From NCBI GenBank assembly GCA_033030425.1, contig JAUFSD010000020.1:1116001-1180000 (forward strand): DNA of 64,000 bases. The letters are read 5' to 3'. Made by a program: the position numbers and the translations under genes. Source of the stretch: Verpa conica. Lineage: Eukaryota > Ascomycota > Pezizomycetes > Pezizales > Morchellaceae. Position 1 is the stretch's first letter; the number at the start of each line of letters is the position of its first letter. Under the pieces are notes generated by a model. That model searched no databases and was not told the origin of the DNA. It saw nothing but the letters and a program-made list of their open reading frames with translations. Positions 22,580-36,431 of this stretch are shown here, piece after piece.

Positions 22580-23904
22580 AGTAGTATATTCCCGATACGG
22601 ACAGTATAGGTACGAATTTCATAAAGAGCAATAAAGACCCCATATATCTCTCCCACTTTAATACATTACTACCGACTAGTGCTTTGCTCCGACGTTCTCT
22701 TTAGTGGTATGTTCTGGTGCTTTTATCACCATATTTCAATTTACAGTGCTCAACTGTGCTATTCACACCACGCCCGATCGCTAATATCCACTTACCTCGG
22801 GGAGGACTAGGAGAACATAAATAGCAGCCCGATGGTACAAACCTGTCATATCTCATTGTATCGTTCTGAGGTCGGGAGTAGCCTTTCTCTTGGTATATTC
22901 CGGATGGTCACTCTGGAGTACCGCCCTCTCGCTTATGCAGGTACAAACACGTGACCAGAGCCTCATGCTAGCGGGTTGGTCCCTCATAAGGTCACCGTGC
23001 CAGGTCAAACAAAAATAATACTAGAGACAAACAATACAAGCAAGGAAATAAATATAATCTCTACTCCACTATTTCCCATTCGCCTTCTGTGCATTCGACC
23101 TAATTTTCGAGCTCAAGTATCCCAGCCAAGAAAAGAGATAGTATCGTGATAAGTGGAGCTTTTAGTGGTTGTATGAGACTAGACAACTTTTGTATTTAGC
23201 GAAGCAAGAGCTGCCCCTATTACATATAAAAGGCAGTATTAGCTCTCCCAGACGTAAACACCACTAATCTACGGAAGATTCAATTCTTAGGAAGGTTGGT
23301 CTAGGCATATAGTGCTCGGTGGAGCGGACTCCGCTAGGTCCACCAAGTACTACCAGGATATTAGTTATCATCAGCAACAATACTAGTCGTCTGTTTATCG
23401 AATAAGCGGAAATAATTTTTGTTAGAGCTTATTTCTAACGTATATCGAAGCTTTATAGGATATACTATAGTTTTAGGGGGGCAATACACAACCGGGTTAA
23501 GTTGACAACATACATATTACCTCTGAACTGTTGGTAGGCGTCCCCTTCACAAGCTAGTCCGGTTGGTCTCACCTACTAGAGATACTGCTCATATCCCTCA
23601 TGAGAGAAAGGAAACAAAATAGCTCTCTCAACCAACACATTCTGCAAAAGCGGCAACGATAACTAGAGAATATAGTCTGGGTTGAAGTTTTTACCCATTC
23701 CCCCCCTTTTATATCATGTATCCTGTCTTATCTGTAAAGCATTTATATCCAGGTACTAAAAGGCTAGATAATTCCGTATACTTGATATTATTCACATTCA
23801 GAGTAGTATAGTGCTTATGACTTTGTTAAAGACTTTTTACCACTGAGATACAAAATATATACTCAGTGACATGAGCTACCTATAGCTTAAATATCGACAA
23901 GAAT

Positions 23905-26900
23905 CTAGAGCAGGGTCCAAACATTCTTCCAGAGATCGTCAAAGAAGGATTCAGTATCACCAATCGTATAGAACAACTCAAACTTTTGCTCTACCTTTGC
24001 CACATCTACTACGATTTTCGCAGTGAGTACTTTCGTCGTTTGGCTCATCATGGCTCCTAATTGGCCAAAAAGTGTCACCTCCTTCACTTCCACTATGTTC
24101 TCTGCATCTTTGATCAGTCCACCAATTACTTTCTCAGCTTTAGCTTCCCATCCCTCTGCTCCACTCAATGCTGGCCCAAGAGCCTTAATATCAGCGTCAA
24201 TCTCAGCCAAAGCTTTCTTTGCTTCTTCAACAGCAGCGTGCTCAGCACTGGTTGCTAGACCATCGATATCCTTTTGGACACTAGTGATCTCATCCTTGGC
24301 CCGAGTTTCAAAATCTTCAACCGCTTTTGTGGCTATTACGACAGCCTCGGGGATGGCACCTGAGACTTTTGCTATCTCAAGAGCTTTTGTTGCTTTGTCT
24401 ATCTCTTCGGCCTGGAATGCGTTTGCTTTCTGGAGAGCATCTTCTAAGCGCTTGGAATCTGTCTTAACAAATTCTACGCCCTCGACTAGTGCCATCTGTG
24501 CTTTATCGAACAAATACTTTGCATCGGTGTAGGCAACTGAATCGATAACCGCTTTTGCACCTGCGAGGGTCTTCTGTGCGAGCCATAGCTCTGCTTCAAG
24601 GGCTATAATCGATATTATTAACCATTAACATTGGGGGATGTTCTACAAGGAATGTCAATTTACCATTTTTTTCCACCTCGAGCTCTATAATGTTCCAGCC
24701 CTGCGTTCCAGACAAGCTAGGTAAGTACAATTCGAGATTTACAGACTAACGATATAGGGGAAAATACCAATCCCATTCTTTCGAAAAAACCGGCGTTTTC
24801 AATCTGGACCTGGAGAGCTGAGATTTGTGACTCTTTGCTGGTGACCCAGGCTTTATAGAATGTTAGTTCCGGATATGTTGTAGCCTTTAGAGAGCTTATA
24901 CATACAGTAGTGTTTATTCACTTCCTCCTGCGCTTCTAAGATATGTTGATCCATACTCCCAAAAGCCGTATAGAATTCCTTCTCCCTTTCTCCAAGTTCC
25001 CTGTTCCACTCCTCCATCTTTTTCTCCGCACTCTTTGCACCCATCGAAACTGCGAGCTCTGCCTCCTTTACCGCTTGCCCTAATTCAGCCTTACCCGTTT
25101 CGAGGTCCGACGTAAGCTTTGTAATCAATTTGTTGTATTCCCGCTTTGCCGCCGAGAGCTCATCGCTTTGTTTCTTACGGCTTGCAATGACCTCTGCCTG
25201 TTTGCTGTCGAATGCCGCGTGCACTAATTGACTTTTCTCGTTCCAATTCGCAGTGGCAACATTTAATTTAGCGGTGGCAACCTCCTGATCATGAGTCAGG
25301 GAGTCTTTCTTCTGCGTGACATCTGCTGCAGCATCATTTTTGGCCTTTGTAGTATCATAAATAGCTTTGAAATGCGTGTTTCCCTTGCTTGTAATATGCT
25401 TAAGAACCTCTTCCCCGAGAGTCGCATCGAGTTTAAAGTCAAGTGACTTTGTGTCTTTCGATTGCATCCCCTCCAACATAGTGGCGTCAAGCTTGAACTC
25501 TAGTTCATCAAACGTTATGTTTGTGTGAAAGGAAAACACAATACTCGGGGTAGTATTAGCCACAACATGTATTTTGGCGTCAAATTCATTGAGCCTTGCA
25601 GCTCCGTCAATTTCAAGAGAGTGTGTGGTGCTACTTAGATCTACTTCAATGCTTGGCTTCGTATCTTTGTCCCCGGATATCACCAGGTCACCAAGGCTGA
25701 ATGGGTCTACGGTGCCGTTGAATTTGATTTCCTGGCCTAGGGCACCAGATATTTTGGCATTATGGCCAAAGACATCCATGTCGCAATCGAACTGGATCCC
25801 AGCCGGGTAGGAGCGGCCATTGATCATAACACCAGTGGATAGATATAGGAAAATCTCTTTCATATTGAGGAGAGTATTGTCGGAAGGCGCGGTGATGTTG
25901 GCGTTCATGACCTTACAGACAAAGGAGACCAGGTTGCTGATGTCCAAGTCGGTGACCTTTACAAAGATGAGTTCTTTGCTAGGGACCTCGCTAATCTCTA
26001 GAAGCACAGTTCCTTCTGTCTCCCCAACAAAGAGGGTCCCGCCTAGCTTTAAGTCCTTTGGGATGCCAGTCGTGAAGAATTCCTGGCGGGGAAGGAGAGT
26101 AAGCATAAGCAACGCTAAGATGGGTAAGTGAATAACCATACTTCGTAAATGATTGTAGCCTCAACTAGAACGTTCTCGATAGCTAACTGTTGTGAAATTC
26201 CTAACGGATTCCTCCACTCCCCTTGCATTGTTCTGTTAAGGATACATGTTTAGCCGTGATACTATTTGATACTGCGAACTAAACTTTAATATAACTATGA
26301 TGCTCCAGGGGTACTCACGCTTTACATGATGCCTGGTATATCCCCGCATCCAATTTGAGGCCAAGAACGAGGCCATCACTCTGTTTTGGAACAGTGACAT
26401 TGAGGCTGCCACTGATGGCAATGCTTGGATCAGGGGAGACAATTATCTCAAAGGTGACCGGGCCTGATTGTATGTCACTAGTAAGGATTATCTGGGCCAA
26501 CCGCACTTGGTTAGTTGAAGCACGGGTAGGGATAAGTATAGCAAAAGGTAGGCATATACAGTATTATTTGTTGGTAGCATGAGGAAAATCTTGACGCTCT
26601 CTCCCAAATCATAAGCTACACTAATCACTAGGTCTGATGCGTTGGTTCTCGTAACGTCTTTGACAGCTTGAATCTCATCGATTGTTGCACATACTTGGAA
26701 GCCTAAATTCCTTGAAATCAGTACTTTGTAAAAGCTAAGGGCATACGCTAAATTTGTTTACCTTTTTTGACTTGGTACCTGAATTGATTGGAGATCTGCT
26801 GTGATGGCTGGTCTTGGTTACTAGCAATAAAGGCTATCTTCGTTAAGTCCTTGTCTAGAAAGGTCCCCGATAGTGGTGAAGCTAGCCCTGATAACTTTAA

Positions 26901-29900
26901 ATCTTTTTCATATTCCCCATAGACCGTCCATTGAGTCCCCGTACCGGCTTGCTTATCCATAAAGAGCCCGACTACTACTTTTATATCACTATTGATGGCA
27001 ACAGTGCCAGTAATAGAGACCTGGGAGGGCCGTCCGCTAGCATTTGCAGCACCGATGAATACGTCCAAGGAGGCTTCTTCAATCTTGAACCGGTCGTTGA
27101 GCTGAACATCATTTACTGATCCCTTGATTTCCACACCGGCCGAACTAATTTGGATCGTCGCCGAGGCAGAGGTATGCTCATTGACAGTGACATCACCCTC
27201 AAAGAATATTCCGCTTGAACCTATTTTCAGTTGCAGGGTGGTAAAGGTGATATCGTGTTGTGCCGAAACTTGGCTAAGCTGGGTCCCGAACATGTGTTCA
27301 TACATCTCTTCGAGGACACTGAGAGTGATGTTTTGAACATACCCTCCGATCTCCCAGTTGCCTATTGATTGTTAGTATGTCTCTTCACGGATTCATATGG
27401 GGGCTATAAACCTTTTGAGTAAGAGCCATCCAAAGCGATTATGCCTGATTTTAGCTCTAGCGTAGCGCGAATACTCAAGTCAATAGTGTCAAGCACATGC
27501 CCCGAGTTAAAACATGCGCCAAACTGAACATTAGACAACTATTAAACTTGGGGTTAGCACAACCCATATTCCACGGGCGATCCATCTACATACAACCAAT
27601 CCCTTGATGCCCATAACATCCTTCCACTCATCGTCTTGAATTGTCAATGTCATGTTATACGTCGAGTCCATCTTGCTTAAGTACCATTGAACCTTCAGTG
27701 GTGGGAGAGTTTTTTGCAACTTTACCAACGCTTTGCCGAAAAACCCATAACCATAATCATACCCTGTCGTGATTGTATCTTCTTGCTTAATGAATCTTGT
27801 TGCGTTCAAATCAACACCAAGCTCGGTGATCTCAAGTACCTCGCCAACATTAATTTCGAGCTTTTTAAATGCAGCTCGTAGCGTAAAATCGCAAAGTACC
27901 ATAGGTGTCTTCCAGTCCCGACTCCATCCTAGGAAGCCTGATACTGATATCGACGGGTGCTCCATCCCAAAAACCTCTTTCATTGAATCACTAACTGGTT
28001 GCAAGAAACCGCTTAGGACGACATCAGTATGGCATGTTACCCCAGGGGATTTCTGCCCATGAAATTGTGAGTTATATGTAAGACTTGTGTTCTGTAGTGC
28101 GATGGCATTGATAGGGGATTCTTGGAGGTCTGGTATCAAAGTACCAAGCGAGAGACTGTTCTTAAGCTCTACACGCTCTTTGATGCCTGAGCTACCGCGA
28201 CTGATGGAGAGAGTGGCGTCAACTGTTCCAAAGAGCTGGAAATCTGCTTTGACAGTGTAATGATCCGGCGCCTTGGTGGTCTGTGGTGAGGGTTGAATTT
28301 CTTGTGTATCTAACTGGTGGCCTCTCTCTTGTGGCACCCCATCTAGATGTAGTTGCCCAGTTTCTCCCTCATTCGGTATAGCACCTATATCGTTCGTAGA
28401 CTCATCCCCCAACACCACCTCTGCCTTTCCTTCTTCAGAGTCTGGGCTCGGCCTGTTAGGGCCCCCTTCAGTATCCATTTGTGTTGCCGGCCTCATATGC
28501 CACTCTCCAAGCTCGTTTAGCCCTATACGCCCTGGATAGGCTTCTATGAGATTCCCACTCACGTCAATGGTTATAAGCCGAGGGTTGTGAAGGGTAATTC
28601 CATCTATCTGTATCTGGCTCCTGCGAGACAGCACCGCGGACCATACTGCGTTGTGAAATGCAGTGTCATCTCCATCATTGAGGTTGTTCAATGGATCGGA
28701 TTGTATGGTTGCGGAATCGGGGATCGTGCCAGTATCAACAGGTGCGTTGTTACTCGTACTTTGGGCATCAATTGACACTAAGGAGCTGAGGACTGTGCCC
28801 CTATCCAAATGTGTAGAGTTTGGTGGAACTAGCGAGGTTGGTGAAGCAGGCATAGTGGCTATATGAGGTTCCTCCACCACATTAGTAATATTATCATCCT
28901 CAACACCCACAGAGAGTTCTGCATTCCTCTCGATAGCAAGAAACATCTTAGTCCCTTGAGGCATGGACATGCTTGCGCTGGCCCTTTTTTCCCAATGCTC
29001 CAATAAGAGTTGATCAGCTATGGCTTCGAGCTTAGTGAAAAAACCACGTTGGAACGGATAGAACTCTGTACTAAACTTCTCCGCATCCCCGAGAATACGA
29101 CTTTTGGCTAGTAGGCGAAGTTCGTACTCCATGGCAAAGCAGAGCCACGGTGCCTTGTCAAACCATTTATCCAGCGTTTTTGGCCCCCAAGTCTGCTTCA
29201 TTTGATAAGGGAACTTGCTGGTATTGATAAATGTTTTGGCGCTTCGGATATCTGACCTCAGTAAGCCACTCAAATTTTCTAAGCCTTGGCTGGGGTGCTT
29301 CCTCCTCAAGTCGTCCTCTTTCAGAAATAGGCGCTGCCAGGAGCTCTCGTATCTGTGTATAGGGTTAATAACTACGGCCCCCAATATCTCCCGACTCGTA
29401 AATATCATTCTTACCGCATCATAAGAGTGTTGCACTCGCTCGTCCCAAATATCAAATTATCTGGAACTTGGCTTGTAAGTGCGGAGGTACCACCTACTCC
29501 AGCCAGGCCCCCCCACGAGTAAGCAGATCTATGCAGCCACTATTGAGAAGCTTATTAGCTAGTGTTATAATGAATACTCCATTTTACTGTCCCGCTGATT
29601 CTTACCTCGGCTGGATAAAGCTTCGTTGCAGGCCAAATGTCTGTCCCATCAGTCATTATTTCGGATGGATCATCCCAACCGAAAGCGCCTGCAACCTATA
29701 GGGGGTACTAATTAGCTTCCGACATACATATATATACTCCGTAGGTCTACTGACACCACCGGCACTTCCACCCATCACTTTGGACTGCGTAATCTTGTTC
29801 CTATCGACCTTCTTCGCGTTTTGAATCTTGGATGCAGTGACGTTGTTAGTGATGCTAGATTTCGTGACTTCAGCGGTAACTCTACCGACTTGGTCGGTAT

Positions 29901-31124
29901 ACTGAAGATTAGGGAGTGCTTCATTTGCATCGTTGATGTCCTTCTCGATTTTAGGAAACTTCCGATCCGCCCGAACCTGCAAATAGGTGATCCAATCATG
30001 CTCAGGGAGCCAAGTATAGTAGTCCCCAAATGGCGACTTGCTAAGCTAATGAAAGAAATAAGTATACCGTGATCAACATATATGGTGTATGCGCATACTA
30101 ATTTATGATTACGACTTAGATCATTACTCCACTCCTCGTGATCGTATATGCAAAATCTTTGCACTGCCCCTTTCTTCTGCGCGTCACTAAAGATGCAAAC
30201 CATCTCTTCCCTTGTTATCCTCTTAGTCCCATTCATCACAATCTTCAATTCAATGTTGGGATTGATTGTCCTGGACCAACCCCCACTGTCCAAATCTTTC
30301 GTCGCACGATCCCAGTATGTTTCCCATGTCTTACATACGGCAAGCTTCGTACCCATCCCGCAGTCGACATCACAGAGCTCCCCTGTCTCTGAACGGATTA
30401 CAAGCGCCCTTGTGTCGCCCCCTGGCCATGGATAAAGGGACACATGGCCATGTTGGGTACCATTTTTGCCTATACCCCGGAGAAGGGAAAATGCATGTTC
30501 CGAGATATATGCCGCCTCGGGAGAGAATGAGCCGCTCCCGGTGCCAAGACTCTTGAAATTGTCATTCCTGAGTTTGACATACAGCTGATTTGGCGCATAG
30601 TAGGCATAGGCCGGGTTGTTGAGCGTGAAAGTCGTGATAAAGTCAGTGTGTCCTTCTAATGAGGTATTGTTGACTTGGTACCACCTCGTAGGCGACTTAG
30701 CTACCTTCTGGGCCACGCCCTCCACATTCTTCTGGCCCTCATTGAACCAATCATTAACTTGGTTTCCAGTTGGGGGTTTCTTGTGAAGGATTTGCCCTTC
30801 ACTCTTGTCGTGGTTCAGCGATATGATACTCAGATCGACCTTGATTTCTTTGCCGTTGATGTCTAGTCCGTTGTGTGTGGCCTTGACAGGTTTGTTGGTA
30901 TTCTTCTTCCTCAATAAGCCCTTCCAAGTTTTAAGTTTCAGAAAGAACCCAAAATGAGATATATTTCCGTGGCCATCAGGTTTTCGCATGATTCCCCATG
31001 CATAGTGATCTACTTCGGGGATGGGAGTGTGGAGATCTCCGTCGAGAGCGAAATAGTAGCGTTTGTCCTTGCCCGTCCCCTCTACTTTCAGCTCCCATGG
31101 GTCATCTTCATTAAATTGGTCCAT
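23905..31124 (-). CDS. Large fungal-type mosaic protein, beta-rich repeats plus coiled coil, 14 exons, 2142 aa
   Basis: Hand-spliced minus-strand exons: 31124-30099, 30045-29757, 29688-29606, 29539-29415, 29352-27594, 27538-27412, 27361-26762, 26702-26560, 26491-26319, 26232-26142, 26082-24922, 24884-24768, 24700-24664, 24602-23905; 6429 nt with consistent phase. Start is ATG 31124. Residues 1-440 form a globular region (WYQVNNTSLEGH, YPWPGGDTRALVI). Around 470-510 is a motif GTSECNTLMMRYE that I associate with a poorly known fungal family. A Ser/Thr/Pro-rich linker follows. About 770-1600 is a series of beta-strand-rich segments (ITLHNP, GDVTVNEHTSASATIQISS, GTLFVGETEGTVLLEISE). About 1650-2100 is Ala/Lys/Glu-rich coiled coil. 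No signal peptide or membrane helix is evident. Function unknown. Weakest junctions are the 37-nt intron 24885-24921 and the boundaries 29689-29756 and 24701-24767. It could be two genes, but phase continuity favours one. Confidence 0.65.
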
Positions 31125-31567
31125 GATTTAGGCGTCGTTTATCCTAGGATAAGGTGAAGAAAATGAGATAGGAGATTGGTACAGGCGTACAGAGGTATAG
31201 AAGATCGACTAAGAGTTGGTACCGTGTAATGCTTTCGTATGCAATGAAATACCTTTATAGCACAGGAAGTGTAAGCTACTTTATATACCCTACTTAGAAG
31301 TAATATCGTACCTCAGCTATAGTCTACGGTAGGCTAATTGATAACTACTGACTTATCTCAAACACCGATATTAGCCCATTGATGCGTTGAACGCCGATAA
31401 CGTAACTGTTATGCTGGATCTAGGAGGTCTCGGTGGCGTAAGCCCATGTTGGGTATGAAAATCTCACCCAGAATAGTAATCCGACGGATCAGACCGATCG
31501 CTAATGGCAGCTGAGACATACTAGTATAGGGTAGACTATAGTTTACGGTGGAATTATTGTGGAAACA

Positions 31568-31680
31568 TGTGTTATGAGCAGGGAGTTTTGTAGCCAATAC
31601 TGGTGCTGGGGTGTTTGCCGAGAGCCAAAAAGGCTAATCAAGGTCATTGGCCTTGCACGCCACACCCCCACAGACAGCAT
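31568..31680 (+). repeat. Dispersed repeat R2, copy 1
   Basis: Shares GTTATGAGCAGGG, TTTTGTAGCCAATA, GCCGAGA, AATCAAGG and TTGCACGCCA with 35351-35455, and part with 41333-41412. Confidence 0.5.
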
Positions 31681-34600
31681 AGAGGAACTATCCGCCTCGC
31701 TCTCGCCATAACTAGTATCTGAGACACACAGTGTGATCTAGACATAGCGGTCGGCATGCCCGACAGGAGCTACCCACACCATCTTGAGAATGATAATGTG
31801 ATTCTGAACGGGTAATTAATATTCATCTAGCCGCTAGTGGCTTGAAGGTGCATCAAGCCCTCTATTGGTATTTGCCGATATATGTAATGTGGCGGTTAAG
31901 CGCTAATGAGCCGAGGTGGCTTAGCTCGATTTAGTATCTAATAGCGTAGTGCAACGCCACTCGGTACAAAAAGATTTCTTTAGTTCTCACCACAGGGAAA
32001 TAACGATTACAGTCACCTTGCTATGCCAGATCTCTGTATGCCGAATACCGTGATACCTCGTACAAAGTCCCCTAGCCGAGGCATTTTCTCTACTGCAAAC
32101 TAGGCTTGCTATCTCGGATTCACTGAATTATTGGTATCTGGTATAACGAGGGGTGACTGTGCTGGATATGATGAAACTACGACAACGATACCATTCTTAC
32201 GCTCGGTTTGGGTTAGGGTCATACTAACTGATTATTCTTTAATAGGCTTAGGGTTCTCAATTAGGCAAAACAGTAATAGTAGTAGGTAGGATGTATCGGG
32301 GCTAATCTATACTTGAGGTACATACCCCCCATTACCGGTTATAGGAAATTCTAGGAGCGATAGATCTCCTCAGACGCATATTCAACTGGTTTCGCAAAGT
32401 GCGGGGTAGCGGTTGATCGCCACAGTATCCATACAGGTATTTAGTTTTACCTGGGACAGGGGTTGTCTAGGGCTTAATGGTTGTACTTCGGGGGTGGGGG
32501 AAAGTCTGTCCCCATGTAGCAGTGGTGGCCTAGGGACAGACTTACCCCTACAAGTTTGCTACTCCGATTGTGGAACTAGCGTTGCGTGGCCTGATTTATC
32601 TTCGACATCCCTTAAGAACCGCATATAGCAGAGCTCCCCAATAACAACAGTACATAGGACAGTAGGAATTACTGCCTCCAGAAATACAGTGCGGGCCCTA
32701 TTGGTACTTGTGTAGTCCGTTAGGAATTGAACTACCATAGCCAGCGGTAGGTGATCTGCTTGTAACCTTTTTAGGAGGCATTTTTAGCGGAATTTGCACA
32801 AACTAACCCATCTCTACCCACAATAACTAAGATATATACGTGGGGTCCCAGCAGACTCCGGGGGGCCATAGTACTACCACCAGGCTTTTTCATATACTCA
32901 TGGATGGGGGTAGGCTTCTGGGGATGCGCATTGCTCGCCGTGGATTGGAGGGTTGAGGGGCTGAGTGTGATATTACCGTAGCCGGCATACCCTAGGGACT
33001 ACTGTAATCTGTAATTTTGCTAACCGTGTGGGTTGCAAGAAATCTAAGTATACTATACCAACTGTTTTATTTCAATTCCATGTACTTATGATTAATTCAT
33101 TCATTGTTATATTTCAATGATATGCAGGAGGGTCTGACTACCACCTGAGGTGTTACTTTGGACCTAAAAAGTTTCGTTTAGCCAGTCACTGGACAATAGT
33201 CTGGGTTACACGAGACTTTATGCTAGGCATATCTATTCAATAGCGTGGGTCATACCGATCCCTATCTTAGTACAGCCACGTGCTGGCTGCCTCCCAATTA
33301 TCTTACCTCGCCTAGCCCGTAAATACCATGACTAACCCCCCCGTATCCGTCTCCCGTGATTGTTCTGTCATTCAGCAATTAAGTAGCTCAAGTGCATATG
33401 ACGACCGGCGGTTAACTCATCTCTTTCATCTACCTTGTGCTTATGTCTTTATCATACATATTTTTTATTATGTAGCTGTGCTAGCCCATTACCCCGGCCG
33501 CTATTCGCCGAATGTCCTTCGTTGAGTTAGTGAGGCTTATAAAATATAGGTATGAAGACAGTATACCCTGCTGTAGCCTCTACAGCGATTGAGATTCCCT
33601 CCGAGGCCGGGGAAGCGGGTCTCGCAGAAACATTCTGACACTGTTTTCGCGGGCAAACCCTAACCCTGGCCACCACATCTCATAATGACATGCATGTTAT
33701 ACAAGTAGCAGATCACAGTGATGGCCTATTTATTGAAGCGGCAGACACTACATTAGTCGTCAGCTACATGTAAATTCGCACTATTCTGTGAACAAAGACA
33801 TGTAGTATCTGCTGCTAATCGAGCCTGATGGCTGGTTTTGGACCGGTAAAACCCTAGCTCTGGAACATTAGAGTCCTATAAGGCCCTATATATTTCATGG
33901 TCCTCGTTTCTTATGCTTTAAACCGCTTAGAAGAGAGGCTGAGACGGACTATAGAATCATACAGCGTCCGGTCCTAGCCTCAGGACGGACTGCCCCGTTG
34001 GGAAAACTACCTCCATCGGAAAGGCTACAAGTAGAAAAGAGAAATAACAGTGATATAACCAATGCACTTGTGATTTTCGGACCGTCTGAGTGTAGATGAA
34101 CCATTATAGTCATTTTAGGCGCAGCAGAGCAAACAGTAGGGTGGATAGATAAAGAGTAGCAGGTATGGTGACTAGAGCAACGTACAAGAATTCTGCAGAG
34201 GCTCAGACTGGTTTGGTGATGGAGTAATTTGATCGTTCATTGCTATTATATTGCTTGTTTCCAGAAACGTTGTTAGGCTGTTGGTTTTGTTAATACGGAT
34301 GCGGGAGAGCCAGAGTAGTGTTATTATCACCGGAAGACTAAATGTATTAGACCATAATTGGGAAAACCTAACCTTGATTCCAAGAGGATGTTTCTTGGTA
34401 TATTTATTGAATAGACTATTGGTCGAGTGACCGGACCATCCAAGTCCACTCTCAAGACAAACCTAGACCTGAGAATACTAGTACATGGCGGTTGAGTTCA
34501 GTACAACAGCACTATCGATAGCGTGCTTACTAAGCCTTGGCATATATATCACGTGGGATTATGTGTGTGAGACTCCGACACTATGTACCGGGGGTTGAGG

Positions 34601-35219
34601 GTAAGTACGGCAAACTGTCTCCCGTTGGGTAGTTCTTAAATGTAAGCTTATGGCTAGTCTGATAAGGCCACACTGGTCGCCAAATTTTTATATGAGTTGT
34701 GGGCCCTCAGACCAGGATACTTCCCAAAAACCTAACTTTTACTAATGTGCCACAGAGGCCTTTCACTGCCCACTAGAGACCACAGAGGCCAATACTAACC
34801 TTTGATAATGGCTTATATGCTTTTGATGGACCAATGCTTTTTGGGATGGCCTACATCACCTCACAGACCGCAATTTTACTCATTTAGAGTGCTAAAAATA
34901 AATCAAGAACAGTTTTAAAGTACTCCTATTATTAAGCTAATATAGGGCATAATCTCATAGTTTTTTTTAGAGTACATTTCCGATTTCATCCCATACTTTG
35001 TATGGGCATCACAGTAACAACATTTGCTCCTAAATGTGGCGCAAGCAAATTCCGAAACTATGGGCGTCAAGTTCGCCCTATTTTACGCGCACACCCGGTA
35101 CTATGGGTGTAGCGGAAAGTAATGGGAATTGTGGTAGTGCAAATTATAAGAAGGTAAACTCAAATTACGCCGCCATAGTTAAGGCGACTTTCCCCTACTC
35201 CCACAGTACTCGGCCGAGT

Positions 35220-35470
35220 ATGTGGGTAAGTCTAATGACAGGGGCTGTAGTGACATCAATTTTATATGGGAAATGCAGACGCAAGCCACATTTTTTGTAC
35301 TGCCTGTGATCAGACCTACCTACACACCCGAGCAGAGTTTCCGGTCGAAGCGTGGGTTATGAACAAAGGTTTTACAGCCAATATCAACGCTAGAATCTCC
35401 ACCGAGAACCCAGAAAATCAAGGACGTTGGTCTTGCACGCCATATTTCCACAATAACCCCACCGGAAACA
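35220..35470 (+). repeat. Composite R1+R2 dispersed repeat
   Basis: The first part (35220-35345) matches R1 at 16965-17105 (minus) and 58828-58940. The second part (35351-35455) matches R2 at 31568. The two lie back to back here, so they may be parts of one longer element whose other copies are truncated. The frames across it (for example 35034-35309) are not conserved enough to call a gene. Confidence 0.5.
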
Positions 35471-36260
35471 ATACTAGTATATGGGGGAATGTTTGGCGAT
35501 CGGGCGGTGCAGCTGTGGCTAATACCTCGATACAGATCCAGAATACTTAAATAAATTTGTATCTTCTCACCAGTGTAAGTTCTATCTAGTATACCCAAGG
35601 CGGCTTTCCCGACATGTTGAGGCCCTAGCTCCTCGTGTAGAAGAGAGGCCTGGGAGGTAGTCGAGGTGATATCTCTAGGCTAGCAATTGCACCGCCAGAT
35701 CGCCAGACTTTCCCTAACCCGCTAGTGCTTGGTAGAAAAAAGGCTTGTGAGGTGGGTAATAAGGGCAGCAACCAAGCTCTTCAATGCAGAAAAGTAGTTT
35801 TGAAACTTCGACAATTCGAGTTATTTTTATGAATACCTCACTTTTATTATAAAGGGATTTCAAAGGTTAAAATTTTTTTTTTTGTTGCTGCTGTATCTAA
35901 AAGATTTCACGATAAGTCGTTACCCCACTTCATTGCCCCGGTTGACTAGACTGCAACATCGTCTACTTCAGTCATCATACTATATCTATATTGGGTTAAG
36001 CGATTGCTACATTTTGGTGTGGTAACATTTCGGTTATGTCTTACCTTTTGGGTTATTAAGATATAAGCCAATTTATTATTTGCAAGGATATTTTGTGGAT
36101 AAATACCGGACTAATTCACTTCCCCCGCCCAACTTTCCATCAGGCAATATAAACTTTCTAAGCCCTAATCGCCCGACGAATAACACTCCTCTCTGTGTCT
36201 CATATATTTCAGTCACCCCTCTACACTACAAGGTTATTCCTCAGATAGAGTAACCCACAT

Positions 36261-36431
36261 ATGGCGGATGGCCTGGGACTTGTTGCCAGCATTCTAGCTG
36301 TTATTCAAATTACCGAAAAGGTCACGACTTACTGCTACTATTACATCGGCGCGGTCAAGAATGCGCCGACAGAGATAGCGAATCTGTGTAAAGAACTCGA
36401 GTTGTTCAAGGAGATCCTAGGGCAACTTCAG
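36261..36431 (+). pseudogene. Orphan first exon of a HeLo-like STAND protein
   Basis: MADGLGLVASILAVIQITEK followed by CYYYIGAVKNAPTEIANLCK and LELFKEILGQLQ is the standard opening of fungal HeLo-like N-terminal domains (MADPLGVAASIIAV-type). These are found on NLRs and related STAND or prion-signalling proteins. The reading frame runs into a good donor (CAG|GTACGG) at 36431/36432, exactly where this family usually has its first intron. No continuing exon can be found in the next kilobases. I infer that the rest of the gene has been lost or replaced by repeats. The exon itself is intact, so a short expressed product cannot be excluded. Confidence 0.65.

Larger units (their letters stand above)
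21103..23904. other. Intergenic with simple-sequence tract and LTR-like repeat
   Basis: No gene supported. The frames at 21529-22003 include a low-complexity FPYPFPYPFP translation of a pyrimidine repeat. A GGTTCAACTCCC followed by T9 at 22033-22070 resembles a Pol III B box and terminator, but no tRNA cloverleaf can be folded around it. Confidence 0.45.
31125..36260. other. Long gene-poor interval
   Basis: No supported gene in 5 kb. Isolated telomere-like sites at 32210-32219 and 33655-33667. Copies of dispersed repeats lie at 31568-31680 and 35220-35470. The rest shows no pattern I can name. Confidence 0.45.
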
